A DNA stretch of 64,000 bases, taken from positions 124,001 to 188,000 of the forward strand of contig VWZS01000164.1 in assembly GCA_013397075.1 (NCBI GenBank), in the 5' to 3' direction. Of the stretch, positions 1 through 13,940 are shown piece by piece. The notes under the pieces are model-generated. The model was given only the letters and a program-made list of their open reading frames with translations, did not search any database and had not been told where the DNA came from. Every line of letters begins with the position of its first letter. The stretch's first letter is position 1. The position numbers and the translations under genes are program-made. The DNA comes from Rhabdornis inornatus (lineage: Eukaryota; Chordata; Aves; Passeriformes; Rhabdornithidae).

Positions 1-420
1 TATGTAATACAAGCAGTGGCATGCTGCAGAAAGATACTGATTCAGCTTGCACTGTGTTCCTGGACTTTAGAAACTAGAAAAGGCAAAAATCTGAAAGCAC
101 CATATTGAATATATCATATTTGAATGCCAATTTATTTGCATATTCTGCTCTCTGCTATAATTATGCTTTGATGAAACCCTTTTTAATGTATATAAAACAC
201 ACATCTTTGCATTTCTCCTGCTTATAAAAATTAAAGACAATAATGCACAGAACACAGAGGAAAAGAGATAAGTGTTTTAGTTATTATAAAGGAATACTAT
301 TTAATTGCAAGAGTTTATATGAAAGACTGGAGTTAAAAATAAAATGTCTAGAAATATTTTTGCAAGGAGTTTGGTGTTGGAGTGCTTTTTTGGTGGTGGT
401 TTTTAGGCTTTTAGTGTTTT
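1..420. other. Unique AT-rich non-coding DNA
   Basis: Frames are short and chance-like in all six directions. I recognise no repeat family, RNA gene or exon. The right edge runs into a T/G-rich low-complexity tract. Confidence 0.6.
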
Positions 421-556
421 GGGGAATTTTTGTGCTTTGATTGATTGTTTTTTGTTTTTTTGTTTGGTTAGTTTTTGGGGTTTTTGGGGGGTTTTGTGTT
501 TTTGTTTGTTTGTTTCTTTGGGGGTTTGCTTGCTTGGCTTGTTTGTTTGATTGGTT
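421..556. repeat. T/G-rich low-complexity tract with G-runs
   Basis: The plus strand is almost purely T and G, with GTTT-type repeats and four runs of at least four G (near 421-424, 477-480, 486-491 and 519-523). The open frame on the minus strand here translates to a Lys/Gln/Asn/Thr/Pro-rich chain, which is simply the low-complexity DNA read as codons. The G-runs could form a quadruplex on the plus strand, but two of the loops are long. Confidence 0.8.
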
Positions 557-2114
557 TCTTTTGTTAAATTGACAGGAAAAAAAATTCAAAATTGGAATTT
601 TCTGAAGATAGATTTTTTCTTCACCCTGCTCCTACTACAAGTTTCTTGCCTATGTGAAAATGTGGGCAAAAAAAGTCTGTGTGTAATAAGGATATCCTGT
701 TTTTATAGTATTTACCTGATGGAAACTGCCCTAAGAGGTTTTAATTTTCTGAAACAAAATATTTTATCTGAATGCTTGGTGAGGACTATGACCAACCAAG
801 GAGTGCTCTTCAGAGGCTAACAACATTTAAGCATCCTTATTTAGAGATGATATCTTGCTCTGTCCCAGAATGATGAGACTGGGATTCTCTTCACAGAGTA
901 ATTGAGAGCTTCATATGAGATGTGCGTGTGTAGTGAGGGTGCCGTTTTGAGTTTTGTTTGTTTTGTTTTGTTCTGTTTTGTTTTGTTTTTTCTTTAAGGC
1001 AGTTTTCAGATAACCACAGTCCTTTGGGCTTCAAGGAAGTTCCAGAGATATGTAGATACTGAAAAGCTGCTGGGAAGTCTTGGTATATATTAAGTTGTGT
1101 CAGTCAGGTGCACGCTAAGGAAATTGGGATTTATCTGTATAAGCTTTGGACACTGGGAGAGTCAGGATACATTCCCTCTTAAAATCTGAAAGATATTTCA
1201 ATTGGAACCTTTTCAATAAAGGTGTGTCCAGGCCTATAATGTGTAAATCTTTTAATTCTGATTCACACGTTCTTTTTAAAACTTTATCCCTTTGTTTGCT
1301 ATGGTATGGTGGTGATAATTGACACTAAAAAGGTCTGAGTAGTCTGGGATGTGGGCTTCAGTTAGTGATCCGTGCCAGACTAAAGCCTCTTGGTCCTGTG
1401 CCCGAATAAAGTTGAGAAACTTTCAGGTGCTGCAGTTCTCAGCCTAGAGTCTTTAATGGAAAGCCATCTTAAATCTGCAGGTTAAACTGAGTGTGAACGG
1501 TGCTGGGTGGAGCACAGCTTCATGCTCTGTTTCATCTCCCCTTCTCTGAGGGTGATAATTACTGGTAAAAACATGGGGTAAAGAAATGGGCACAGTTTTG
1601 CCCTTAACCATTGTGCTTTGACAAGGAGCTGCGTTGACAAAACCTCAAATCTTCTATAATTGAAACATACTTTTCAGTCATTCACTGTCTGACAATTATT
1701 ACGGATCTTTCTCCCTGTTTACAGATGACGTCACCATACTATTAAAGGTAAAGGAGGCAGATGGAAAATGATCAAATACTCCACTAAGTATGGTGATATA
1801 TTGTATTAATGATTGCAGAGTCTTTATTAATTTTTGACGAGATATAGTATTATACAACAGTGTGCTCATGTTGCTTTGCTTTAAATAATCTGTTGACAAT
1901 AATACAAAAAAATAATACAAAAGAAGTAAATTTGCTTTGTCACTCCATGATGAGTCATGTTATCTGTTTGGTCTTTTTTTGCGGATATTTTGATCACACT
2001 AATTTTGGCTGTAAAAGATTTAAAAATACCTAGGATCATAATCATGTAGGATCAGATTGAGGATGAGTGCTCATAGCCAGAAGTTTATAATTCATTTGTT
2101 GCTATTTAGCTTGC
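557..2114. other. Unique AT-rich non-coding DNA
   Basis: No recognisable coding exon or interspersed repeat. A (TTTTG)n-like tract sits at about 945-991. The open frame at 551-820 (+) is 89 codons, has no recognisable domain and is within chance length for this composition. Confidence 0.55.
945..991. repeat. (GTTTT)n microsatellite
   Basis: Repeated GTTTT and GTTTG units with one CTG interruption. This is a plain simple repeat, in the same T-rich strand orientation as the tracts at 421-556 and 2115-2210. Confidence 0.85.
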
Positions 2115-2210
2115 CTTTTGTTTTTGTTTTTTGTTTTTGTTTTTGTGTTTTTGTTTGTTTGTTTTGTTTTTGTTTGGGTTTGTTGTTGTTGTTGTTGTTG
2201 GGTTTTTTTG
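2115..2210. repeat. T/G simple repeat with (TTG)n core
   Basis: GTTTTT-type units pass into a clean run of about seven TTG trinucleotides near 2181-2200. The 64-codon frame over it encodes Phe/Leu/Cys/Val runs and is a translation of the repeat, not a membrane protein. Confidence 0.88.
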
Positions 2211-5200
2211 CTTATTTAAAGTCACCTGACATTAATTCTTTTTCCATATAAGCTGCACTTTGCTTCCATTTTGGGTCCTGGATATATGCCTGGGAATCAG
2301 TTACATTCCCAATTGCACAAGATCCTGCTGTACATTAACATTGGCCCGGTTATTTCACACTCTCTTTTTTTTCATAGTGAGAAAATGCAAATACAGAGGC
2401 TGTAAAAGGATCATCCGTGGTGTGTTTCAGATATAACTTCAGATGAACCATTGATGACCACAGACCTGACTCACAAAGGAGAACAGCGCACAAGCTGAGT
2501 TTTGAAGCTGAATACATTGAGAAGATAAAATAAAAGCAGAATAATTTCAGCTAGTTTATGCAAGGTGTGCCATCCAAGTTCCATATTTACATTTTCAATA
2601 GCCACTGGCAAGAGGAAAGCCTCTGCAGAAAGTGATTCTGCCATTCTAGGGTAGGTATCCCAACAGCAAGAACAAGACTCATTCCTGTGTGTGGCTCTCT
2701 CACCTCACTTATCAGAGATAAGTTTAGATGACAATTTTAAACCAGGCAAATAACTTTCATACCACTATTAGATGAGGTAAATAATCTTCAAATTATTGTG
2801 TAGCTGCAGAAAGGTAACACAAAAAAATTAGGAACACTTCTGGATGGTAAGCTACCCTGTTGACTTAACTATGAACCTTCAAGAATGAGGTCCTTGAAAG
2901 CTACTTTGTGTTTTGAATCCCATTTACAGATAAGGATATTGAGGCCTGACATAATTCTGGCACCCAGAAGTATTCTTTATGAGACTGCTCTTAAATTTTG
3001 AGACCACGCCTTTGCAGAATTAGGAATGAATATTCAGTGAGTCCACAGAGCCAATAAAAGCAGCAGCATTACTGCTGAGAAGCAGGATGCCCTGAGTTTC
3101 CTGGCTCACTCTGGGAAGTGGCACCTGACACCTCCTGTGTGCCAAGGGCAGCCTGCAAGCTGAGAGTTGCCTAGAGAAGTAACACACCCTTCCTTTGTGT
3201 CCTCAACTTGTTCCGTTGCTTCCTCTGTGATTTCTAGCTTGATAGAAAGCAGGTTTTTTAAAAGGTAAATATAGTTCACATAGAAGTTAAATTTCCTGGG
3301 GCATCTTTCCATTCAAGCATGACTGTTGTGCTGCATATTCACATGCAGAATGAGTTTATAGTGTCATTACTTGGTACAAGCTATGAATAAAGTAAACTTA
3401 ACCAATAAATTTGGGAAGAAATGCATTTTGAACCCTTGCTCTTGCTATGGTGGCATCCCCTGAGGAAGAATCAAATGTTATGTTTCTGGGAAGAACAGAG
3501 ACAGAAAGCATTCCCCTGGCTGTTGGACATACTCCCATGCCAATATGTGGCAGTAAGAGGTACCAGTGACTGCAAAAAGGGGTCTTGGCACCAGCAGGAC
3601 TCTCCCAGAGAGGGTGTCTCTGTGCTCTGCACCTCACCTCGTGTAGGGCTGTGCTTAGGAGACAGTCAAGCCCAATTAAAAACATGACTGGAGGTGTTGC
3701 CAGAAAGAGCAGTTTAGTGACTGCCATTAAACTGGTTGCTAATTATGGGATAGGATTTCCTTTTTTTTTTTTCCTAAATGGATATTTTTTTTTCACAAAA
3801 TGTAGACTGTGAGCACATGTGAATGCTTCTGTGTATGTAAAGAGAAAATACCTCTCTAAAACTACTTTCTTTGATTATTAGCTATTTTCTTTCCCTCCTT
3901 GCTTCTCTTAGTTTTCAAACTGCAAGTTCTACTTATTCAACACCTCTATCAAAACTCCAACTTGCACCAACATTGCACACAAAATTTTAAATTTCTTGCA
4001 TCAGGGCTGATTTAGTCTTCTGGTGCTCATCTGTGGAGGTCACTGAGGGCTTCACAGTCATTTAGCTTCATGTTAATCTTGAATCCTTCAGCAGACTCTG
4101 GACTGTTATGGATAATTTTCTTTTTATTGTTCTTTAATTAAACATAAAATGATAAATTGTTTATGTCTATTGTGCAGTCTACAAATACTCGCTTCTTGGT
4201 TCATTACCATTGTTATATGACATGAAAAGAATGGAATGGGGTAGATTAATGAAGCTTCATGCTGATCACAGTTTTGCTCAGAAACCTCAGATATCTGCAA
4301 TCTGACAGCTATTCAGAGGGTGTTATCTGGCCTGATCAGATGTCTCTAGGCTGGTCCAAAATCCAGTGGCCTGTTTCTTTTAACAACACACTTTTCAAAA
4401 TTATGCATTAAAGATATTGAACATTGCTGTGCAAAACATATAAAGAATTCTACTTAATTCCTCTAATGTGAAAAACATAATAAAATGCAGGATGAGATCT
4501 TTAAAAAAAAGGAAAGCAAAACTGCCTTCTACAAAGCACATTAAGCATTAGTCAGAAGAACTGTAGCCACCACCTAAAATCCTACTTTTTCTGATGTAGA
4601 GAGACTGTGGGAGCAGCAGTGATTGCTGGACATTTGCGGCTCTTTGGAGGTGCTTTCCACAGTCAGAAAACTCAGCTGTGTCCACTTACTGACTTTTTGT
4701 TCTGCTTTTGACTTTTTGCCTTTCACTTCTATTAAGCATACTCTCAGCCTTTTTTTTCTGTCTGTGGATGAACTCCTGTTGCTTCGCTTGCTCTGACATG
4801 CTGTTCTATATAATACTAGGGATGTAACTTTCCATCACTAAAATATTTACATCATTGTAAAGGGAGTATAAAATGTTACTTTATGGCCAAAACTTGGTCA
4901 TACCTGTATCATCCTTGTGCAAATGACAAAAGTGGAAAAATGTTGCAAAATTAGGATTTTTAATGGGAATAGCATATATGCACAATGATTCACGTTTTAC
5001 TAACACAGGCAGTGACCTGCTTTTCTTTCTTTCTTTCTCTGTTTTGTAAAAGTATTTTCATCACTAATGTGCCCCTGTTCCAGGGCCTGCCACTGGCAAA
5101 TATAAATGGTCCATTAACTGTGAAGTCAGTCGTCAGTTCTTCTCTCCTGCCTCTGTTTTGGCACACTTCTGAGTGACTGGTATCATTGATTGCACAGTGA

Positions 5201-7387
5201 CTCTGCACTGCAGAAATAAACCTTGGGCCACATGTCCTGAGGTTGATTCAGACTGCATAGTATTTTCTGTCAGATAAGTTGGCATATTTTTTTCAATATA
5301 AGCAAACTGCTAACATACACTACATTATGATTTGCTTTAATAATAGCAAAAGTCCAGATCCAGGTTTAAACTACAGTGGGGAAAATAAAGGTTAGTATTA
5401 TGCTAAAAGGCATATGCATTCAAATGTGTCTTTTTGAGCTTAAGGGACCGTGATTGTTGGATAGGCATGTGATTTTGTTGTGAGACTGAAAGATATAATA
5501 TGGTGTATTTGATTGCATTTTGTGGTTGCTTAATGTTTATGTTGCTTTATGTTTATGCTTAATTTTTGTTCCTTCCCTCACATCTTCTCTACATAGACAC
5601 ACGGTACACAGCAATACTGTTTCTTACATTCATAGTAGCTCACTTGAGACAATTGACCCATTCTCTAGAGCTGGTAGAGAAATAAAGGTAGTGTTTGCTA
5701 TCAGTGGGCTCCACAGTGATTTTGTTCCCTTAGAAGACAATTCCTTCAACTTAATGGTTTTGTGCTGCTTTTAAACTTCTTGTCTTTCAATATATTCTGA
5801 AAGTGCATCTGTATAGTTAGGATGGGTCTTCTCTTTTTTTACAAAAAAAATTATTTGTAAGGTTATTGCATACTTTCCTTAATGCAGCACAGAAGAGACA
5901 GAAATTTTTCCTGGTGAGAAATTACTCCTATAAACACTTTTTCCTGCAGTTCATTACTTTATGGTCAGTTTGGCTTGTTTCTCACTCTTAAGTCCCTGTA
6001 TTCCTGATTGCTTCAAGCTTGCAAATTACTCTCTTCTCAAAATCCACACTAAGTGAACAAAAAGATAAAGACAAATAAATAAGCCAGTTGTGGAACAAGA
6101 GCTGGGGAGAAAGATTTGTTCCCCAGTATGTTTAACAGAGATACCTTTTCCATAATCAGATCAAGATTCAATATTGCCTGGACTGTCTGTAAATGCATTT
6201 GTATTGACTAGTTTTCTCAAAATATTGTAACTTTAACATAAAATACTGAACTTTAGGTGTTGTGATCTTTTTCCAAACATATGTGAGAAAGCATATGGAA
6301 ATCTTTGAAATTATTTTTTGCTGAATGATTTTTTGCGTTTAGAGCTTCCATGATAAGTACAGAAGATGTAGGTCTTATGGGAAAAATATCCACATTAAAA
6401 CAAACAGACAAGAATACTTTTCCTCTATCAGTTATTTTTACTTCATTCCAATTACTTGTATAAACATAAAAAAATAAGCAATCCCTTCCACTTTCAATTA
6501 GAAATTTTAAATATTATTGTTATGGTAGTGTATTTTATATACAACAGCAGCAGTGGCAGCCTGTTTAGACTGCTGTGGTTATTCTCCTCATGCTCATCTC
6601 TCATTAGGAAAATGTGCTCTAATTTAGTTGGAAAAAGATCTCTTTTCCCTCTTTTCTGATGATAGCAAGATTTTGAAAAATGTCAAGTAGTTAAGAAGAG
6701 AAAATTCACTTATTACACCAAAGAATGTTTCAGTCCTAGCCCATGGACTTTCCTGTTACTCCTACTCTGACTTCCCACAGGATATTCCTGTCTCAAAGAC
6801 TTACTTTAAAATAAATAAATAAGCACTATTGTTAATCTTCATTTGAAAAGGGATCCATGGAATACAAAAATGTATATTTATTTAACAAGACTCAGCAGTG
6901 CACTTCAGGTTATTTTGTTCCTGCATACAAAATTTTGTCATTAGCAGGGACATTCAGATCACGAAGGTGTCACTACACAGTGCTGTGCACAATTGATTGC
7001 ATATATCTGCTGTTGGAAGTTAATCCAAAACTCCTAATAAAGTAAATAATTTTGATGGATTGTTCTGTACCAAATTTTTGTCTGCTTTAGAAAGGCTTTT
7101 ATAACCCAAGATATTAATGGGTAACTGAGACACAGAGAATGTCTCACCCAAAGGTGCTTCTCTAAAGAGTTTCCTTAGGTGCTTTTCCATTTTCATTTCA
7201 AGTAAATTGCTATATAGCTATTCCAGAGCTTAAATATAAACTGGTGGCGAGAGAGTTTCAGACATCTATTGTTAATTCAGGATATATTTAACCCAGGTTG
7301 AATATATGCAGCATAGATTAGAGGAAGACAGGGAAGATACGTTTTTTGCCTTTGGATTCAATAATTGAAGATTTAGGAACTTTTAAA
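2211..7387. other. Unique AT-rich non-coding DNA
   Basis: About 5 kb with no recognised repeat family and no gene. The only simple repeats are short: T-runs near 3762-3796 and a (TTTC)n run near 5023-5040. The overlapping frames at 3398-3812 lie on both strands, are at most 109 codons and show no domain I know. This could be intergenic or intronic. Confidence 0.5.
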
Positions 7388-7474
7388 AACAAACAAACAA
7401 ATAAAACACCCCCCAAAAAACAAAACAATAACACCCCCCAAAAAACAAAACAAAACAAAAGCCAAAAACCCCCT
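7388..7474. repeat. A/C-rich low-complexity tract
   Basis: The plus strand is A and C only over most of its length, with CAAA and AAAAC units and two C6 runs plus a C5 run. On the minus strand this gives G-runs in T-rich DNA, the mirror image of the tract at 421-556. Confidence 0.85.
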
Positions 7475-10400
7475 CTTTTATTTATTGTTACTTAATATGA
7501 ATGCAAATTTCCCTTTCGATGTGCCTAAAAGGTGATGTTGTAAAGCAGAGTCCCTGCTGAAGACAGAAGTATATCTGGAAAATGGTGGTCCTCTAAATTA
7601 TAAGGATGTCTTCATCTTTTTTGTGAAGCTAAATTAGTATATTTTTTTTTTCCCCATGGCTCCGTATTTTATTCAAAATTATGTATCTTACTCCTAGAGT
7701 CAGATTTTTCCTTGTGGGAATATACTGAAAATGCTAAATGCAATGGTGATTTCTTTTTGGCGTTACACTTAAACAAACATTTTTCTCCAGAGTTTTGAAA
7801 AATCCTCTTGTTTCTTTTTCTTCCCCAAACAATCTGGTTATTTTACTCTGCTACTATTTTACATAATCCATTTTTACTTCACTAAAAAGACTGATCCATC
7901 ACCTCAGAAGAAAGCAATCTAAACCCTCTGCAGGGGACATACAAAGCAAATGACCAGTTTGTCTGTTATTGTCATGATAAAACAATCTTATCACACATGG
8001 TTTTGCTAATGCAGAAAAATTGCAGAATATGAGATAATCATGCAATACCTGTTGTGTGAAAATTACCCATATTCTAATTTTTTTTAACAATAATTTAATT
8101 TAGTTATCATTAGATACACTTGTGTAAATAGTACTATCAACAAAGTAGATAGCTTTGGCTGCATCTTCATGAATTTTCAGAAAATTATATTAGAAGGGTT
8201 TATTCTTATCTGACAGCATAGATCTGGTGCTGATATCGGCTTAGCTACATATGTAATTTATTTTGTATAGGTGTGATGCTAGGTTATGGTAATATATGCA
8301 AAATTAGCTCTAACTAATTAGGTACAAAGATGCAGTGTTCACATGTGGTGACCGTAGGTTCAGATTCTGGTCTGCTTTATACTTGCTGACATGTTAATCT
8401 TAATGAAGATAACCAGGTATAATTGAGGATAGAATTTGTCTTCCATTTTTAAAAAAAAAATTTTTGCACTTTCAAGCACTGACTAAGCTGTCTATTAAAA
8501 TATAGCTAAACTTATTAGTGCAAGGCTATATGCAGCGTACTTCAGATGAAGCATGGGGGGAGATGCAAAGGAATAAATGGCCATTTTTTTCAACATGACC
8601 TGGCACCTGCAGTTTTCAAACCTGGTTTAAAGCTATTTTATACCCAGAGATTATTGTATACGTCCACTGTGATCACCTACAGTGACATCATCCCCTATAA
8701 TCACAGAATCCATGAATTAATCTTTCTTCTGTCTGAATGCTGTCTCTCTAAAACTAGACTAACATGTCTACCTTCAAATTTTGCTTAATCTCATTTTGAG
8801 GTAGTTTTATAGATTCAGGGGACTTCTTTTAAGCTTCTGATCTACATGGACAATGGAAATTTAATAAGGTATATTGAATGTGATCAAGTAAGGCTTTATC
8901 TTTCTGTGCTTTAAGTCAGACTGATCATCTTTTGATTTTGCAGTGAAATATTTCCATTTTTAATGTGTCCTTGAAATTTTCCTGCTAGATCTTTGAATTC
9001 TATAGCATCCCTGAAATGTGCTCAAACGAAAGGAGCTAGCATTCCAACATAACTGCTGCCAAATGCAGGTGCAATCTGACCTCCCTCTGCTGCTTCACCT
9101 TCTGTAATTATACACCCAAGGTTCACCTTTTTGACCGTTCAATTGCAATTGCGTCTACCATTAGCAATTCCTTTTCAAAGGCTGCATCTAAGTTTAACTG
9201 CAAGGGAACACCAGGAGATACCCCAGACCCTGCTTGCTCCTTGTATAACGAGATCATGTGCTTAGATTTCACCTGCCTGGAGACAGGGATGTGGGAAATG
9301 GCTGGTGGCTTTCTAGATAGCATGCTAATGGAAAGCCAGGATGAGGCAGGGGTCAGCACCTCTATCTAGGAATTCAGAAACACTCCTGGACTTTAGATTC
9401 CAGAGATAATCAAAGAAGTTTCTTCCTGGTGTTGCATCTTACATTGTTTGGCTCTGAGTATATTTCCTGAACAGCAAGGTCTGGAGTTTGCCCTCTGCAT
9501 TATTTACTTTTATGCTGTGTTACCTTTTATCAACAGAGATTTTCTGGTTTAATTCAGATAACTTCTAAAGCTTCTCTGAAATGCAAATATATAAATAAAA
9601 TACTCATATTTAGTAGGAATTAAGTAGCATGTCTGAAAACGTAACAGAGTCGTGTTTTATTTTGTTTTGCTTTGCCAATTTTATATTTCTTTAAATTAAT
9701 GAGAATGTCCTGCATTGCTAAGTGAGATGCTGGCAGAAGCACCAATACATATATATTTAATAACACAACTTTTAATCTTTTAGTCAAAACAAGCAAGTTA
9801 GTTAAAAAAGAGTCACTTGTATAAACCTTTGTGAATTTTCATTAATTGCCTTCCATATCTTTAATTTTTTTATTACACTGGTTCCTTGTTATTTATCAGA
9901 ATATTTTGCCTGCTTGTTTCTGTCTTACAGCCTGATAAGTAACTTAGGATTTACCACCTAATTAGTGGCACATTTTATCTTTTTTAGGTTCTTCAGAGCT
10001 TTCAAAGATGTACAAAAAATGAGCACTGATGGTCCAGAGATGTCCTTTCTACAATATTTCTTTAGAAGTTCTTTTGCAGAGGTTTTCCAGACCTGCTGAT
10101 TCTACATGGTTTGGTTTTTTTTTTAAACTAGTGTTCCATGTTTGGTTATTAATGATGGAAATAAAACTTGCTATCAAGGTTTTCCCAAGGGCATACGAGA
10201 TATATTTACTGATCACTTCTGCCCTCCCTATGATCTCATCATTATTAATAAGAATTCTACCAGCTCTAATAATGAATTAATGCCACTATTGGAATTATTT
10301 TTATTTCTAAAATGTCCTCTCCATACTCTTGCTCTTATCTCTGCTGACTATAGATTTTTCCAGGAATTATCTTGTTTCCTTTATCCATTTTCTACTGATT

Positions 10401-13400
10401 TCTGATTTGTGTTTGCTACTAGTATTTTTCTTTTTTCCATTTTGTTAATTTTTAAACCTACTGTTAATCCTCTTTAAATTAGACTGTGCTAATAATTTTT
10501 TAAGTGTTCCTTTGTTTTCTGACTGTTTCATAAAGATCCAGTCATCATTCATGCATTTCTGATTATTTTCTGTCCTGTCTGATGATGTTGCACATATTTG
10601 TTTTAAGACCGTTTTATTATTTTATCTAGAGTGGCAAATTTAAGTATTACTGATAAGGACTGTCTTCATGTGATTACGGCAGGAACACAGTACTGAAGAT
10701 ACTACTGCTCTTTTATTTTGTGAACAGCTGTTATCTAAACCAAGGCAGTTTAAAGAGTGTTATTCCATGGCTTGTTTAGGAAGTCATCAATATTGTCTGT
10801 AGTATGTCTAGAAACAACAGTTAAATATAGATCCAGCACATGCCATACTAGTGTGCCATCCTAATGTGCATTGTGCTCCTGGGATTTTATTCAGGGCTGA
10901 CACAGCACTCAAAGGGCCCTATGGCTGCAAGGAGCTTGCATGGGTTAGAGAGAACCCCCTGAGAGGAAAACACGTGTTGGGAGAGTATTGGGAAGGTGGT
11001 GAATTAGCACATATGCTTGTTCTGATTTTATTCTCCCGTAGTTATTCAGTAATCCACAAGGGAAATGGACCCTTTGTTGCTGGATCCTTAAGACAATGCT
11101 GGTTTCTTAGATTAAGTTCTTAGAGGTGGTGAGGACAACAATCAGTGTCTTTGTTTCATGTCATCACTAGTTCCTGACCTCTCATGTGAGAGCTCATGGT
11201 AAAAATCTGACTAAATTTTGCCTTGATCCTACACATGCTTCTTGAAAGAACACTTCTTAAGTATTTGCCATGTCTCTTGAAAATGCAAATGCATTACAAG
11301 TGAACACAGAAGAAGCGCTCTTCTCAATGTGCTCCATCCCTGGGGAGTGATGCAGTTATTCTGTGCAGCCAAAGGAAAACAAAGTCCTATTTGCATTTAC
11401 CTTCCTACCAGTATTTCTGTTTTGGTGTGCATGTAGGACATGTACTTGGGTGGATATGAATGCACACATTACTTGTCAAAATGGGATTTTTTTTGCTCAT
11501 ATTTAAGAAGTCTTCTGAAAATCTCTGCAATTTCACAGATTTCCAATACATTACCTGAGGAGTAAGAACTACTTAATGTCACGAAGATTAATAGACCTGA
11601 GCTCTGTGATGAGCCCATGTTAATAAGTAGGGAATCAGTGAGAATCATTACTCTGTGATTATGAATAAAAAGGTGTTCAAGACAAGTATAATAGTTTATT
11701 TTGAGTTTTCTTTTAGCCTTTTTAGAATAAAATAGGTAGGTAGAAAATTTTGTTACTATTGACTGGAGAAGTCACTTACCTCAAAGATTTCCATCTTGGA
11801 ATTTCTGCCCTGCAGAAACTTGTTTCCTTTCCTTGTCAAGTGGCATATCTCAAATAAATTCCCCATCTCCTATAGCAAAATTCTATATGCATTGGAAATA
11901 GATCTAGATTGGTACAATAGCAAGTGAGATGCCAACAATAACCCATTTGACCAGGTCAATCCTCCTGCTCCAAAACTGTCAAAGGCTATGGAGTTATTCA
12001 AAGAGACGTCTCTAGAAACTGTCATATTTCTTCTCCTATTTGGACTCACTTTCTTAAATGTTTCTTGTCTAACTGACATCAGAAAGGTAAAAACTCTGTT
12101 AATAGAAGCTTACCCTTCTTAAAGGGAAAAAAAAGATATCTATTAAAATTGCAGCAATTTAAATTGGTGTTTCTGAACTGTTCAAGAATTGTAAGTTAAT
12201 TACTTTCAGTGTTCAGTGTTTATGATTATCACCTCAAGGAATACTAATTTTGATGACTCTTTTCCCAAAATAATCCCTTGATGTTTAACTATAGTAAATT
12301 GGAGCACCTCTTTACAGGAGGAAAATGAAAACATTCATGTAGGCTTCCTGAATTCTTCTGCTGAGTGCTGTAATATGGATTGGATATTTGTGATATGCTT
12401 GTGCACAAATAAAACACACTTACAGAAATCAACACAAACATGTCCCTCTTTTCTTTAGATGTGCATATACACAGGAGCTATTGTCGTGCTTCACAACTTT
12501 GCACTCTCCCTTTGAAGGTTCAGACTGAATGGTAATGTACTGATCCAAGGATAATGTGAAGGGATTAATATCTTTCCTGGGTTTTGACAGGGAGAAGGAA
12601 AATCTATGCTCATAATAAGCTAAACCATATATTTTACTGGAAATGACAAATATAGAATGATTTAAAAGAAATGAATCTGCCATTCTTTTCTGATGAAGTT
12701 CACTATCATATGGCATCAAATTAATCTTTTATAGATTTGTGTTTGTGGTATTGGCTTATAATGACTTGTGGTTGTTTTCTTACAATGAAGTAAACTCCTG
12801 TGAAACACAGAAATGACCATGAGTGTTACCACCACAGAGTCTAAAAAGTTCTGCTGTTTGGGACTGACAGTCTCCCCCTAGGGTGATTCTTCTGGGTAAG
12901 TTAAACTGTAAGAAGTTATTCTTTCACTGCCACAAGTCTGCTGCCAGTTAGCATTGATTGAACTGCTGGCACCTAAAGGAAACCCATCAATGTGAGTTCA
13001 GGAGCTCAGGTGCCCAATGGAAAACCTCTCTGCCAGGAAGCAGAGAATCCTCTTAAGAACATATTTGCATTTCTGCATCCCTATTTGAAGTCTTATGGAA
13101 TACTTGAAGCAATGGAAGAGATTAAATACCTCAGAAAGACTTGAATAACACACCACCTTTATATTTACGTTACAGATCTAAATTTAGGTATTCTTTTTTC
13201 GCAGTTTGTGTATTAGTCTCTATTCTTGGCCTCTTCATAGGGCAGCTAAGCCCTCACCTCTTGTGACAATCCTCACTAGGATAGTATCCTTGAGAGGATG
13301 ATAGAACCTGAACTCCACCAACTCCACAGAGCCATGCAAAGATAGTAATATCAAGATCAGATAAGATAAAGTATGCATAACTTTAGCAAATACATTATTG

Positions 13401-13623
13401 TAATAAAGAGGTTTCAACTCTTCTGCTAGATAATCTCCCTTCTGCCTAGAGACCATTCCTTATGAAGGGAAAAGCAGAGGGGAAGGAAGCAAGGACTTTA
13501 GGGGTCTTTCAGGTTTCAGGATGGCACTTGCACAAAGAGAAGCAAAGTACTTGTCTTCTGGCTTTGTGCAGGACACAGATTCTTCTTTCCTACTTCCAAG
13601 ATCTGCTGAATTCAAAACAGTCC
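7475..13623. other. Unique AT-rich non-coding DNA
   Basis: No recognised mobile element or exon. Open frames are all below 100 codons and without known motifs. A slightly less AT-rich stretch begins near 13450 and leads into the LTR-like block that follows. Confidence 0.5.
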
Positions 13624-13940
13624 TGCTTTTGGCCAGGACAGGATTAACTTTGTGCAGTAGCTTGAAGAGGGCATTAGATACCACCTCACATCATTGTCAG
13701 GGCAGGAGAGGAAACATTGCAGGGGGTTTTCTGTGCTAATAGTTTCTTTATACAAAGATATATACCTTTTGTTATTCATATTTTTGCTGTTACTGAGGTT
13801 TTCTTACCTTATTGCTATTTTTACTAAATTGTTCTTAACTCATGATCTTTGCCTTTTGTGCCTCCCATTGAAGGGGGAGTGGTGCGTGGTCCTTTTAATG
13901 GGAGTACTAAATTGGAGAATACCATACCTAAACCAGGACA
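13624..13940 (+). mobile_element. Degraded, shortened ERVL-like solo LTR
   Basis: The left end reads TGCTTTTGGCCAGGACAGG and continues into a GGATTAACTTT segment and a GTAGCTTGAAGAGGGCAT segment, as at the start of avian ERVL LTRs. The right part carries the typical U5-like end: an ATTTTTACTAAATTG stretch, a CCCATTGAAGGGGGAG segment, and a terminal AACCTAAACCAGGACA-like 3' edge. At about 317 bp it seems internally deleted compared with the 572-bp LTR at 56426. No matching 5-bp target duplication is visible and no internal retroviral sequence is present, so it is an old solo LTR. The family name is from memory. Confidence 0.55.

Noticed and set aside
284..589. 101-codon Lys/Gln/Asn/Pro-rich frame on the minus strand
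   Set aside because: It is the translation of the T/G-rich low-complexity tract.
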